Positions 54,651-63,952 of a stretch of 64,000 nucleotides of DNA are shown here, piece by piece. Origin of the DNA: Sciscionella marina DSM 45152. Its GTDB lineage: Bacteria; Actinomycetota; Actinomycetes; Mycobacteriales; Pseudonocardiaceae. The stretch spans positions 51,049 through 115,048 of the forward strand of contig NZ_KB905389.1 of the NCBI RefSeq assembly GCF_000379465.1. Reading direction: 5' to 3'. The notes below the pieces were generated by a model that had not been told where the DNA came from, did no database searches, and saw only the letters and a program-made list of their open reading frames with translations. How positions within the stretch are numbered: position 1 is the first letter of the stretch; each line of letters starts with the position of its first letter. The translations under genes were made by a program, and so were the position numbers.

Positions 54651-54946
54651 CCACATGAGACTGTCCTAAATGGACAGACAGTTTCACGGGTGTTCCCTGG
54701 ATGTCGGCACCGGCCGGTCGGCAATGATCCGTGGCACAGAAGGGAAAAGGGCCGTGTCCGCCGCCCGGCAAGGCCGCTTCGGTGATGTTCACCATGGGCA
54801 CCACCGAAGGGAGCGACGCCGCCGTGAGAGCCGTAGCGGCCGTTGATGCGGTCACGCACAGGCGAAATCCCGCCCGCACAACCGTCGACCGAACCCAAGC
54901 ACGGCACCGGCCACCGCGGCCCTCCCCACCCACCACCGTTACTCGC
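54651..54946. other. Intergenic gap, no supported gene
   Basis: About 300 bases between convergent tetR and NUDIX genes. An ATGGACAGACAGT-like sequence follows the tetR stop, but no convincing hairpin or coding region is seen. Confidence 0.4.
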
Positions 54947-55510
54947 TCACCCTCGCAGCGGCCTGCCTCGCGGAAGGCACCAATCCCCTCGCCGGCTGCT
55001 GATGGGGATACGGATCCCGGTGCGCGACACGTACCTGATGATCGTCCCGCAGAGCGCGAACCCGCCGGTGTTCACGACTTCGAGCGCGACCGTGATTCGC
55101 CCGACGAGGTCCGGCTTTGTCCGGTCGGTCACCTCGTCAAGGTGATGCAGGGCAACTGAGCCGATCTCGGGGTCGGTCAGCTCCAGTGCCTTGGCCTGAG
55201 ACTCGGTGACGGAGCCACCATCGAAGACCCACACGAAACCCTCGGAGAGGCGTTCGTTGGTCGGCGTGTAGTCGATGACCACTGGTGCCGCGAAGGTTCG
55301 CCGCAGCCCGAGTTCTTCATAAACTTCGCGTGCAACGGCCTGCCAGGGTGGTTCGTCAGCTTCAACCGCGCCACCAGGTAGGTCGAGATGTGGCTTGTGG
55401 GTCGGTTCGACCAGCAGAACACGGCCGTCGGCGTCGTAGAACACCGCGGCAGCCGAATTTCGTTTCCGATTCAGCGAGGCCACGTAATAGTCAAACGGCA
55501 ACACGTCCAC
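54947..55510 (-). CDS. NUDIX hydrolase
   Basis: A 187-residue NUDIX-fold pyrophosphohydrolase. The NUDIX box appears as GGAVEADEPPWQAVAREVYEELGL with the G-x5-E-x7-REVYEELG pattern intact. N-terminal SAAAVFYDADGRVLLVE is typical. A C-terminal Arg-rich tail is variable. Substrate could be a nucleotide derivative or a CoA ester. It lies downstream of a strong terminator for the carboxylic acid reductase and is likely transcribed alone. Confidence 0.85.
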   Translation of the reverse strand: MDVLPFDYYVASLNRKRNSAAAVFYDADGRVLLVEPTHKPHLDLPGGAVEADEPPWQAVAREVYEELGLRRTFAAPVVIDYTPTNERLSEGFVWVFDGGSVTESQAKALELTDPEIGSVALHHLDEVTDRTKPDLVGRITVALEVVNTGGFALCGTIIRYVSRTGIRIPISSRRGDWCLPRGRPLRG

Positions 55511-55557
55511 TTCAGCAGTGTACGACCCACCGCTGCGACCACTTCTAGGGCAAAAAC

Positions 55558-55613
55558 AGTAAGCCGACTTCCTTGCTTACCAAGGCAATCTTGCCTACCC
55601 GAGTCGGCTTACT
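55558..55613 (-). terminator. Rho-independent-type terminator after carboxylic acid reductase
   Basis: A perfect 12-bp inverted repeat (AGTAAGCCGACT at 55558-55569; AGTCGGCTTACT at 55602-55613) with an inner 6-bp hairpin AGGCAA/TTGCCT. Read on the minus strand the stem is followed directly by GTTTTTG, so it terminates the reductase transcript before the NUDIX gene. Confidence 0.75.
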
Positions 55614-55640
55614 TCCGGTCTCATCGGTAAACGGCCGGCT

Positions 55641-58600
55641 TCACAGCAGCCCGAGCAGTTGGAGGTCGGTGACGTACTTGATGATGATCGGCCGTGAGAC
55701 GTGCGGAATGTCATTGGCCGGACCGATTTTCGATTCTTGTACCGCAGCACGGAATCGATCGGTGGGTGCCAGCGACCCGTTGATGGGAGTCTGCGGCTTG
55801 CGGTAGTTGTGTAGTAGCGGCAGCAGCGAGGCCTGGCGCTGCTTTTCCGGCAGCGCCCGCAAGGTGGTGTCGAAGCGCTGCAACCATTCGTCGTAGTCAG
55901 CGACCCGGGTGATCTCGTAGCGGGCTTCGATCAGCCAGTCGGTGAACTCGTCCATGCCAAGGCCGTCGTCGTGCGGGTTCATGACGTGGTAGGTAGCGAA
56001 CTCGCCGCCGCCGGCGGCGGCCAGGGTGGTGATGGCCTCGGCGATGAACTCGACCGGAAGGCCGTCGAAGTGCGCATATTGCCGGTTGCCCCCGGCGTCC
56101 ACCTCATAGAACGAGCCGGGCGCGATACCCGTCGCGACCAGGGACAGCAGCATCCGGGTAACCATGTCCGGCAGATTGAGTTGCCCGGCGTAGCTGGTGT
56201 CGGCCAGGATCATGCCGCAGCGGAACACGGTCACCGGCAGCCCGCACAGGTCGCTGGCCTCCCGCAGCAACACTTCGGCGGCCCATTTGCTGTTGCCGTA
56301 ACCATTGGCGTAGCTGTCGTTGACCGCGCGGGTGGCACTGGCCCGGCGGATGTCGGCGTGCTCGACGAACTTGCCCGCTTCGATCTGATCGCCCACCCCG
56401 ATCGTCGACACATAGGTGTAGGGCTTGATCTTGGTCGTCAGCGCGAGCTTGATCAGCTCGGCGGTGCCGAGCGTGTTCGGACCGAACAGCTCGCTGTAGG
56501 GCAGCAGGTGGTTGACCAGCGCGGCCGGGTCGACGATCACATCGACGGTGTCGGCCAGACGCCACCAGTTCGCTTCGTCGAGGCCCAGATCGGCTTCGCC
56601 CTTGTCACCGGCGATGACCTCGAGGTGGTCGGCGGCGAGTTTGCGGTAGTACTCGAGCAGTTCGGGGTCACCGCTGTCGAATACCTCATCCAGCCGGGCG
56701 CCGGCTTCTTCATCGGATTTGGCACGCACCAAGGCAATCACCTTGCCGCCCACCAGGTCCATCCGCTTCAGCCAATCCAGCGCCAGGTAGCGGCCGAGAA
56801 ATCCGGTCGCGCCGGTCAACAGCACTGTGCGCACCTCGGTCGCCGCCTTGGGCAGGGACGGCGCGGCTGCCAGCGTGTCAGCGTCGAGGAAGGTGTCCAG
56901 CGTGAGGTCACCGGCGTGCACCGTGGTGGCGCCGCGGCCATGCACGGTGGCGAAGCTCGGCCGCCTGGAGCCCTCGCGTTGTTCCTCGATGTACGCGGCG
57001 AGCGCGGCCAGGTCGGTGGCCGGGCTGACGATGACACCCACTGGCACGTCGACATCGAAGGTCTCGCGCAGCAGGTTGCCGAATGTCAACGCCGACAACG
57101 AGTCTCCACCCAGCTCGGCGAAATGCGCATCGGGCCGCGGATCGGCGCCATCCGCGCCGAGCACAGCAGACGCGGCTCGGCGGACGGTGTCCAGCACCGG
57201 TCGGCCGGCGGCACTATCACGCAGTGCCCGCAGCTTTTTGGCCTGTTCTTCGGCCAGTTCGCTGTAGCGCTGTTCCAGGCGCGCCCCGTAGCACTGCTGG
57301 AGCTTTTTCTGCGCCGGCTTGCCGAGGTCGGTCAACAGCCCGTTGTCCGCGGTGAACGGGCTTGTCTCGATGAGGATGTCGCGCGGAATTTCATGAGATT
57401 GCAGTTCGGCGACCTTGGCGATATCCCGCAGCGACTCATTGATCAGCGGCTTGAGCGAATCCACGTCATGCTGCTGCAGCGCATTCTCGGTGGGTACGAC
57501 AACGGCGAGTGGATAGGAGCGCTCACTGTTGGCATAGACGTAGACTTGGCGCACCAGCGGACTGCCACCGAATGTCGCCTCCAGCTTGGCGGCGGTGATG
57601 AATTCGCCTTGTGCGAGTTTCAGTACGTTATTGCGGCGGCCGATGTAGGTGAGCTGATCGGGGCCTACTTCGGCCATGATGTCACCGGTCAGGTAGTAGC
57701 CGTCCGAATCGAAAACCTCGGCGGTGAGTTCCGGTCGCTTGTAGTAGCCGGCGAACTGAGTGGCCGACTTGACGGCCAGTTCGCCACGCGGATGCGGCCG
57801 GTCGCTGCCGAAATAGCCCAGTTCGGGAACGTCGACCAGCTTGTAGTCGATCACCGGTGGACGCTGTACGCGACCGTCGATCAGCACCAGAACCGATTCG
57901 GTCAGGCCGAAGGTGTCGGCCAGATGCAGATCCGAGAAGGACTCGACCCATGCTCTCAGCTCCGCCGACATCGGTGCGGAACCGGTCGACGCCGACACGT
58001 ACCGTCCGCCCAGCAGACTCTGCCGCTGCTCGGCCATCACCTGCGCTTCGACCGCCGCGCGGTCGCCTCCTGGGACAGACCGCGCGGTCACCTCGCGCCG
58101 GTACTCGTCGTAGAGCATTTCCCAGACTCGCGGCACGAAATCCAACCGCGTGGGTCGTACCAGCGCGAGGTCTTCGAAAAATGTGGAAAGATCGCGAGTG
58201 GCCGCAAAGTAGGCGGTGCCACCGGTGCCGAGCGTGCCGTAGAGCGCCGCCCGACCGACAACGTGGCTCATCGGTCTGAAGTTCAACGTGATCGAAGGAA
58301 CAACGCGCTCCCTTACCCTGGCTGTCAGAGCGGAGCTGCGCCAGATGAGGGCGACCAAGTCTTGGCGATACATCGCGCCTTTGGGCCTCCCGGTGCTGCC
58401 CGAGGTGTAGATCAACAGTGCCAGCGGGTTGTCCGCCTCGGACTCGATCACCGATGCCGGCCGTGTCGTGCCGCGCTCCAGCAGATCAGCAAGAAGCTCG
58501 ACGACCACCGGGCTGCCCGTGTCGGCCAAACGTGCCCGCGCTGCTTCGACCGCCTCGCGGTGATCATCGACCTGTGGGTAGTAGTCGAAAACGACCAGCC

Positions 58601-59159
58601 GCACAGGTACAGACCCAGCCGACACCAGCCCGACGGCCACAGACAGATAATCCACACTTGTGGCGATCACGGTCGGCTCGGTCTCGGCAACAACCGGCCG
58701 CAACGCAGCCGCCGCCGCACTTGCCTGCAGCGGCACCGACACCGCGTTCAGCGCAAGCAATGCCAGATCGACGATCGCGTAGTCGACACTCGTGAAACCC
58801 AGAACGCAGACCCGGTCGCCGGGCGCTATCGGGTCACTGGCCAAGGCGGCAGCCACCGCGCCGACCCGGTCGGCCAGCTGCTGATAGGTGATGGTCTCGA
58901 ATCGGGGCAACAGTTCTGCCCTCGTCCGCCCCGTGGCCGGATCCTCGGCGAAGCGGACCGCACGCTGGCCAAGCGCGGGGCGCTGCGCGTAGCCCTTCAG
59001 CAGCGTCGAAACGATCTCGGGTAGTCGCGACCCGGCCCGCTCGACCATGTTGCTCACGGTCATGTCGGGCTGGGCAGCAGCGAACTGCTGATCCGTGGCG
59101 TACAGCTCGGCGACTCGACGCGCCAGCCGCTCCTCTCGGGTATCGCTCGGCACAGCCAT
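55641..59159 (-). CDS. car: Carboxylic acid reductase (A-T-R)
   Basis: A 1,172-residue carboxylic acid reductase, the full length of the family. The adenylation domain has YTSGSTGRPKG near 250, the thiolation domain has LGGDSLSA with phosphopantetheine Ser687, and the reductase domain begins VLLTGATGFLGRYL near 780 with YGNSK as catalytic Tyr/Lys. It reduces an acid to the aldehyde with ATP and NADPH. It needs a phosphopantetheinyl transferase, which is absent from this window. ATG 59159 follows CTAGGAGG; a longer frame overlaps the promoter. It is divergent from a GntR regulator. Confidence 0.95.
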   Translation of the reverse strand: MAVPSDTREERLARRVAELYATDQQFAAAQPDMTVSNMVERAGSRLPEIVSTLLKGYAQRPALGQRAVRFAEDPATGRTRAELLPRFETITYQQLADRVGAVAAALASDPIAPGDRVCVLGFTSVDYAIVDLALLALNAVSVPLQASAAAAALRPVVAETEPTVIATSVDYLSVAVGLVSAGSVPVRLVVFDYYPQVDDHREAVEAARARLADTGSPVVVELLADLLERGTTRPASVIESEADNPLALLIYTSGSTGRPKGAMYRQDLVALIWRSSALTARVRERVVPSITLNFRPMSHVVGRAALYGTLGTGGTAYFAATRDLSTFFEDLALVRPTRLDFVPRVWEMLYDEYRREVTARSVPGGDRAAVEAQVMAEQRQSLLGGRYVSASTGSAPMSAELRAWVESFSDLHLADTFGLTESVLVLIDGRVQRPPVIDYKLVDVPELGYFGSDRPHPRGELAVKSATQFAGYYKRPELTAEVFDSDGYYLTGDIMAEVGPDQLTYIGRRNNVLKLAQGEFITAAKLEATFGGSPLVRQVYVYANSERSYPLAVVVPTENALQQHDVDSLKPLINESLRDIAKVAELQSHEIPRDILIETSPFTADNGLLTDLGKPAQKKLQQCYGARLEQRYSELAEEQAKKLRALRDSAAGRPVLDTVRRAASAVLGADGADPRPDAHFAELGGDSLSALTFGNLLRETFDVDVPVGVIVSPATDLAALAAYIEEQREGSRRPSFATVHGRGATTVHAGDLTLDTFLDADTLAAAPSLPKAATEVRTVLLTGATGFLGRYLALDWLKRMDLVGGKVIALVRAKSDEEAGARLDEVFDSGDPELLEYYRKLAADHLEVIAGDKGEADLGLDEANWWRLADTVDVIVDPAALVNHLLPYSELFGPNTLGTAELIKLALTTKIKPYTYVSTIGVGDQIEAGKFVEHADIRRASATRAVNDSYANGYGNSKWAAEVLLREASDLCGLPVTVFRCGMILADTSYAGQLNLPDMVTRMLLSLVATGIAPGSFYEVDAGGNRQYAHFDGLPVEFIAEAITTLAAAGGGEFATYHVMNPHDDGLGMDEFTDWLIEARYEITRVADYDEWLQRFDTTLRALPEKQRQASLLPLLHNYRKPQTPINGSLAPTDRFRAAVQESKIGPANDIPHVSRPIIIKYVTDLQLLGLL

Positions 59160-59172
59160 CTCCCTCCTAGGA

Positions 59173-59219
59173 CAATTCGCATCGGATGAAATTGTAGGAT
59201 GATTTGATGGAACGATCAA
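59173..59219 (-). promoter_or_regulatory. car promoter with overlapping operator
   Basis: On the minus strand TTGATC (-35, 59214-59219) and TACAAT (-10, 59191-59196) are separated by 17 bp. The inverted arms CAATT (59173-59177) and AATTG (59190-59194), around a CATC-G-GATG core, cover the -10 and the start point. Copies of GGATGA lie in the region. A GntR repressor bound here would block transcription. Confidence 0.6.
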
Positions 59220-59277
59220 CCAGGCCTAGGGTGGTTGAGACGCTGTGGAGGTAGATCGACCAGGCAGAGGAGGACAC

Positions 59278-60000
59278 GTGGTCCAGGGGTCCACCGACCA
59301 CTCCGGGCAGGCCGAGAGCTGGCGCACGGACAGTTCCGGCAATCGGCTCACCGGCACCCAGCTGGCAGTGGCCGCCCTGCGCGAAGGAATCCGCAAAGGT
59401 CGCTATGTCCCCGGGCAACGACTGGTGGAGACCGACCTTGTCACGGAGATCGGTGTCGGACGCAACTCACTGCGCGAGGCATTCGCCTACCTGGCCAGCG
59501 AAGGTCTGGTGCAAGTCGAACCGCACCGCGGCGCGTCGATCCGCCGCCGGACCCACACGGAGGTAGCCCAGCTCTATGACCTCAGCGAGGTCCTCGAAGG
59601 ACTTGCCGCTCGCCTGGCAGCGATCAACATCACCCAACCCGGGAACGCGGAGTCACTGACGGCAGCCATCGATCGCGAACACAGGGATGCAGCCGGCGGC
59701 AGCGCCAACCAGCGAATCGACGACGCCGCACGACTCCACGAAACGATCCTGGCCATCGCCGATAACCCGCGGCTGACCGAACTGGTCACCAACCTGCACA
59801 TCCTGACCTTCAGCTTTCAGCTACGTCACACCCGACTCGACGGTGCCCAAGACCTCGGCGAAACCTCGCTGGCCGAACATCTCGCAGTAGTCGAAGCAAT
59901 CAGACAAGCCGATCCGCAACAGGCCGAAATCGCCATGCGGACTCACATCCGCAGCGCCAAAGAACAGGTGACGGCCCTTCCCAAGGACGCGTCCGGCTGA
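59278..60000 (+). CDS. GntR-family transcriptional regulator (FadR/FCD type)
   Basis: About 240 residues. The winged helix lies at about 25-95 (ALREGIRKGRYVPGQRLVETDL, GVGRNSLREAFAYLASEGLV). The C-terminal FCD domain (LYDLSEVLEGLAARLAA, HETILAIADNPRLTELV, EHLAVVEAIRQADPQQAEIAM) has the spaced His and Asp/Glu that bind metal or acid ligands. GTG 59278 follows AGGAGG; an earlier GTG at 59245 is less likely. Divergent from car, which it probably controls in response to an organic acid. Confidence 0.88.
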   Translation: MVQGSTDHSGQAESWRTDSSGNRLTGTQLAVAALREGIRKGRYVPGQRLVETDLVTEIGVGRNSLREAFAYLASEGLVQVEPHRGASIRRRTHTEVAQLYDLSEVLEGLAARLAAINITQPGNAESLTAAIDREHRDAAGGSANQRIDDAARLHETILAIADNPRLTELVTNLHILTFSFQLRHTRLDGAQDLGETSLAEHLAVVEAIRQADPQQAEIAMRTHIRSAKEQVTALPKDASG

Positions 60001-60779
60001 CTTCGACATGCCGCGAGAATCAGCGAACGGACACGCCGGTCCGGCACCGTCGACAGTCACCAGAAACGTGACCCGCACTCATCTGCCTTCCCGGCGGCGC
60101 TGTGACGTCCTGTGCGCCATGCGCCGCAATCGCGGCCACGACCACGACCGCCAGTCTCCGCCCTTGCCGCGGTAACCAGCCCGGATTCAGCCGATCGACA
60201 CACCGGGCCGATCGTCGGGATTACCGAGCAGCGGCCGGAACAGTCTTCGCGCAGGTGATTCCCTTGATTTGCCCACGACCAGTGGATCGAACCGGACAAC
60301 AGTAAGGAATTCGGCGCGCTGGCACGGCAAACACTCGCCGAAGTACAGGCAGCCGCCACCGAGTGCTGAGGTCACCTCGGCCGGAGTCGAGGACCACCCC
60401 AGCTGTCTTGCAGGGTCTCAAATCCGGCTGCACTCTCTCATCTGCGACGGCACCTCGGCCGCAGTCGTGCAGCCGAGGATGAAACCGGGCTGCCTCCCAT
60501 GTCGACGAACTTCGCCTCTCGGAGATGACAGGCAAAACTGCAGTTCAATGGATAAGGATGTTGTGCGGGTCGAGGCCCCTACACCGATTGATACTCTGAA
60601 CGCTCCAATCACCCGCGCTGCGACAAGACGATCCTGCGCAGGGACCAGCAACTGGGGCCAGCCAACTTCCCGCGGGCGCCATCGGTGGCGTCCACGCGGT
60701 TTCTTGGAACGTCCACGACCCGCAGAATCCGGTAGCGAAAGCGGGCGCGGCGGACACGACACAGGTGAGGTGCACACGC
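60001..60779. other. Long intergenic region without supported gene
   Basis: About 780 bases. Open frames on both strands lack family motifs and overlap one another. I see no repeat or element boundary that is clear; it may be decayed DNA. Confidence 0.45.
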
Positions 60780-61487
60780 ATGGGTGGCAGTGGCGTCGAC
60801 GAGACCGGGACGGGAGGCGGCGAACCGGCAGAGCCATCGGTTCCCGCGTCGGACAGGCTCGAGGGAGGTGCCTCAGGCGAGCGCCTGGTGCTGTTCACCG
60901 ACGCGGTGACCGCGATCTCCATTACCCTGCTGGTCCTCCCACTGGTGGACCTCGTCCCGGAAGTCGCGTCCGCCCATCGGCCCGCCAGCGACGTGATCAC
61001 CGGCCACCTCAGCCAGATCTGGAGCTTCCTGCTCAGCTTCACGGTCATCGCCAACATCTGGCGGGAACACCACCGGACCTTCTCAACGGTCACGAAGACC
61101 ACCCGCGCCCTGATGATGTGGAACACGGGGTGGCTGCTGTCCGTCGTCGTGATGCCCCTCCCGACGGAGATGATCGGTGCTTTCGGCGGCCATGACCGGT
61201 TCGTGGCGGCGTTCTACTACGCGGTGCTCCTGGCCGGCGTGGTGTGCCGGCTGGCCATGTTGAAGGTCCTGAAGAGCAATCCGGGGATGGTCGAGGGGGA
61301 AGGCGAAGCGACCCGCCGAAGGATCGCACACCTTCATACCGACGGTTACGTCAACGTCCTTGCCGTGGTCCTCGCGTTCATCATCGCCCTGGCAGTGCCC
61401 GTGCTCCAGTACTGGAGCCTGCTGCTGCTCATCCTGCCGGGGCGAATGCGCTTCACCAGCCGGCTCAGCAGGCCCGCCGATCATTGA
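60780..61487 (+). CDS. TMEM175-family (DUF1211) membrane protein
   Basis: About 235 residues. The conserved helix-1 motif appears as RLVLFTDAVTAISITLLVLPL; FTVIANIWREHHRTF matches the helix-3 region. About six helices total with a short loop between the two-halves-like arrangement. Bacterial TMEM175-like proteins are K+-selective channels. ATG 60780 follows GAGGTG. Not linked by context to its neighbours. Confidence 0.83.
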   Translation: MGGSGVDETGTGGGEPAEPSVPASDRLEGGASGERLVLFTDAVTAISITLLVLPLVDLVPEVASAHRPASDVITGHLSQIWSFLLSFTVIANIWREHHRTFSTVTKTTRALMMWNTGWLLSVVVMPLPTEMIGAFGGHDRFVAAFYYAVLLAGVVCRLAMLKVLKSNPGMVEGEGEATRRRIAHLHTDGYVNVLAVVLAFIIALAVPVLQYWSLLLLILPGRMRFTSRLSRPADH

Positions 61488-62092
61488 GACGGTCAGCATC
61501 CCGGCTCACCGGTACTCGGTCACCGTCACTGCCGACAGCCGTCACTTCGGATCCCGGCGTGCGGAACGTTCACAGCGACCGGATAGCCGCTGACCTGAAG
61601 ACGTAGGTTCGGATAATGCCTTGTTGGGGCGCCTCGAGGATGGGAACAGGAGAGGTTCCGGACATCGCGACCTCCCGTGCTGTACTTGCCGTCGGCGTGG
61701 GTTCTTGCGCTGACGGGTCGGGGCGAGCGCTGCGGGCTGGCTGCTGAGCTTCCGGCGTGACCGACCCGATCAGGGTGGCGGTGCACTTCAGCTGGTCGGT
61801 GGTCTTGTCGTCGTGCGAGGTCTTCGGGGTAGACCAATGATGGCGGTCGGTTGGCCCGTCTTCGACACTCCTTCGGATAGGGCTCCGGCGCAGCCTTCCG
61901 CGGCTGCTCGGCGGCGAGCGAACTCAGCTGTCGCAGATCCCTGCAGGCGCCCCGCGGTCGGGTCTGGTCGGTACGGTTCGACCGGAGGAGATCACGTACC
62001 CGTTTTCCGCGCCGAAAGGCGCCGGTAGTCTCCAGCAGCCCGGATGTGCCAGCGATCTGCTGTGCGGCGAGCGTCTGGTTTAGGCTGCGGCC
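61488..62092. other. Intergenic region without supported gene
   Basis: About 600 bases. An antisense open frame continues into the carbonic anhydrase but has no recognisable domain. No promoter or terminator can be assigned with confidence. Confidence 0.4.
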
Positions 62093-62734
62093 ATGGCCGA
62101 GATCCAAACCCCGGGACCCGCTGAAGCCTTTGAGCTGCTCCTGGCTGGTAACCAACGCTTCGTCGCAGGTACTCCGGAACATCCGAACCAGGACGCAGCA
62201 CGCCGCACCGAGATCGCGCCTAGTCAGCGTCCGTTTGCCGTGCTGTTCGGCTGCTCCGACTCCCGGTTGGCCGCCGAGATCATCCTTGATCGTGGTCTGG
62301 GAGACCTGTTCGTGGTGCGCACCGCGGGCCACGTGATCGGCGCGGAAGTTCTGGGCAGTATCGAGTTCGGGGTGGACGTGCTGGACTGTCCGTTGGTGAT
62401 AGTCCTCGGCCATGACTCGTGCGGTGCGGTGGGGGCAGCGTGCGCGGTACTCGAGGACGGAATGGCGCCGTCCGGTTACATCCGGGATGTCGTCGAGCGG
62501 GTGACCCCCAGCGTGCTCGCGGCGCGGGCCGCCGGCCGTGTGGAGGCCGATGAGATCTTGGCTGAGCACGTCCGGCACACGGTGGATCTGCTGTTGGATC
62601 GCTCCCGGGTGCTCGCCGAGCGGGTCGATGCAGGCCGGGCCGCCGTTGTCGGGTTGTGTTATCGCCTGGTTGACGGGCGCGCCGACGTGGTTGCGGCTCG
62701 TGGACTCGACGTCGCCGCGGATTCCGCATCGTGA
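62093..62734 (+). CDS. Beta-class carbonic anhydrase
   Basis: A 213-residue enzyme interconverting CO2 and bicarbonate. Zinc ligands are C54, H107 and C110 (GCSDSR and GHDSC), with catalytic Asp56-Arg58. The segment RTAGHVIGAEVLGSIEFGV is typical. It is monocistronic. The C-terminus is somewhat extended. A housekeeping or carboxylation-support role is likely. Confidence 0.92.
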   Translation: MAEIQTPGPAEAFELLLAGNQRFVAGTPEHPNQDAARRTEIAPSQRPFAVLFGCSDSRLAAEIILDRGLGDLFVVRTAGHVIGAEVLGSIEFGVDVLDCPLVIVLGHDSCGAVGAACAVLEDGMAPSGYIRDVVERVTPSVLAARAAGRVEADEILAEHVRHTVDLLLDRSRVLAERVDAGRAAVVGLCYRLVDGRADVVAARGLDVAADSAS

Positions 62735-63298
62735 CCGGGACTTCGTCGGCCGTGGTCGACGTTGCGCGCCGACAGGGCTGCGTCGAGCGGTGATCTCGGG
62801 CAAGCACTGACGATCTGGTCGAGGCGATCGCGCTGCCGGCCGGTGAGGTTGCCCGGTTCGGTCAGGAGCAGCCGAGCAGCGAGCACTGGACCGTCACCCG
62901 TCCCCGAAGCCCAGCATGCCGCTGGCACAGTCCCCTACCGCGATTCAGCCACTCCGCCGGATACCCGAGACCGGTTCCGATTGATGCCGCAGAGCGTGCG
63001 CGTAGTCCGTGCCGGTGTGTTCTCCGGTGGCCGGTAAGCGGTGGTGCAGCGCGCCGTAGCTGAGGCCGGTGAGGGCCCGGGAACGCCGAGGGCGACAACG
63101 ATCGGTCCACTCGAGCCGCGAGGGAGTCGTTATGAAGGAAACCCCGAGCCTGCCCGGGTTCACCGCGGGGACTGGACCGGTCGGCAACGGTTTCACCGTC
63201 CATGTGCGATCACCGTCCGCTATCGGCCACCGCCGACAGACAGCTGCGGAGCGGGGAGGGAGTGTCCGTGCTTGTGCGGGCACTCCCTCCCCCGTGTT
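62735..63298. other. Intergenic region with terminator
   Basis: About 560 bases with no supported gene, ending in a strong hairpin at 63253-63292 that serves the downstream minus-strand secreted-protein gene. Confidence 0.5.
63253..63292 (-). terminator. Strong hairpin after DUF4232-like gene
   Basis: GGGGAGGGAGTG (63253-63264) pairs perfectly with CACTCCCTCCCC (63281-63292), extended inward by TCCGT/GCGGG partial pairs. It begins 7 nt after the stop of the minus-strand secreted protein. No U-run follows, as is common in GC-rich actinobacteria. Confidence 0.7.
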
Positions 63299-63841
63299 CT
63301 AGCGTTCCGGGGTGGGCGCGGTCCCCGCGTGCACGGCACCGACATCGATGGTGTGGCTGTCCGCATTGGCATCCACCGCACCGAGATTCCAGCCCAGGCT
63401 CACGTTCGGATCGATCGGATCCCCGTGCGGATTACTCCCCGCCGCAGCGGTGTAAGTGATCGCGTTCGGCGTCTGCTGCTCCTCGGCGACCGCTGTCCAG
63501 TGCAAAGGCACATAAGCAGAACTGCCATCAGCGATCCCGACAGCAGGCGCACCACCGGCCGCCTCGTTGTCCACCAACACGTTGTGCGCACCCACCAGCC
63601 CGACCTCCGGCACCCCGGCAAGCGCACAACGCTCACCCTGCTTCGCGGTGAACTGGATCGCCCCGGAACGATTCCCCATACCCGCATCACCAGGCACGAG
63701 GTTGGTCGTGAACTGATTCGCAGTACACGGCAGCAAACCCGCACCAGAAGCCTCAGCAGCACTCGCGGTAGCACCGAGCACACCGACACCGATCCCGGCC
63801 ACCGCGAACCCGGCCACCATCCGACGCACCACACTGTTCAT
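63299..63841 (-). CDS. Secreted DUF4232-like protein
   Basis: A 180-residue exported protein. The signal peptide spans about residues 1-30 (basic RRM start, VAGFAVAGIGVGVLGATAS, cleavage near ASA-AE). The mature part has two cysteines (LPCTANQF and ERCALAG) and the GMGNRSGAIQFTAKQGERCALAGVPEV pattern seen in DUF4232 proteins, predicted to be disulphide-bonded. ATG 63841 follows GGAAGGGGAAG. Function unknown; likely surface-exposed. Confidence 0.8.
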   Translation of the reverse strand: MNSVVRRMVAGFAVAGIGVGVLGATASAAEASGAGLLPCTANQFTTNLVPGDAGMGNRSGAIQFTAKQGERCALAGVPEVGLVGAHNVLVDNEAAGGAPAVGIADGSSAYVPLHWTAVAEEQQTPNAITYTAAAGSNPHGDPIDPNVSLGWNLGAVDANADSHTIDVGAVHAGTAPTPER

Positions 63842-63952
63842 GACTTCCCCTTCCCAGGCACCCCAAGCAGGGCACCACCATCGGTGAACCACTCACCACG
63901 ATTGATCTCTCACCGGAAAAGATGCACAGACCCACGGGAAGGAGGCCAAAAC

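Noticed and set aside
55971..59024. A 1,017-codon plus-strand open frame opposite carboxylic acid reductase
   Set aside because: It mirrors the reductase coding strand, is rich in Arg, Gly and Gln without domains, and has no ribosome-binding site.
61526..62803. A 425-codon minus-strand open frame over the carbonic anhydrase
   Set aside because: Antisense to an enzyme with intact zinc ligands; composition is non-coding.
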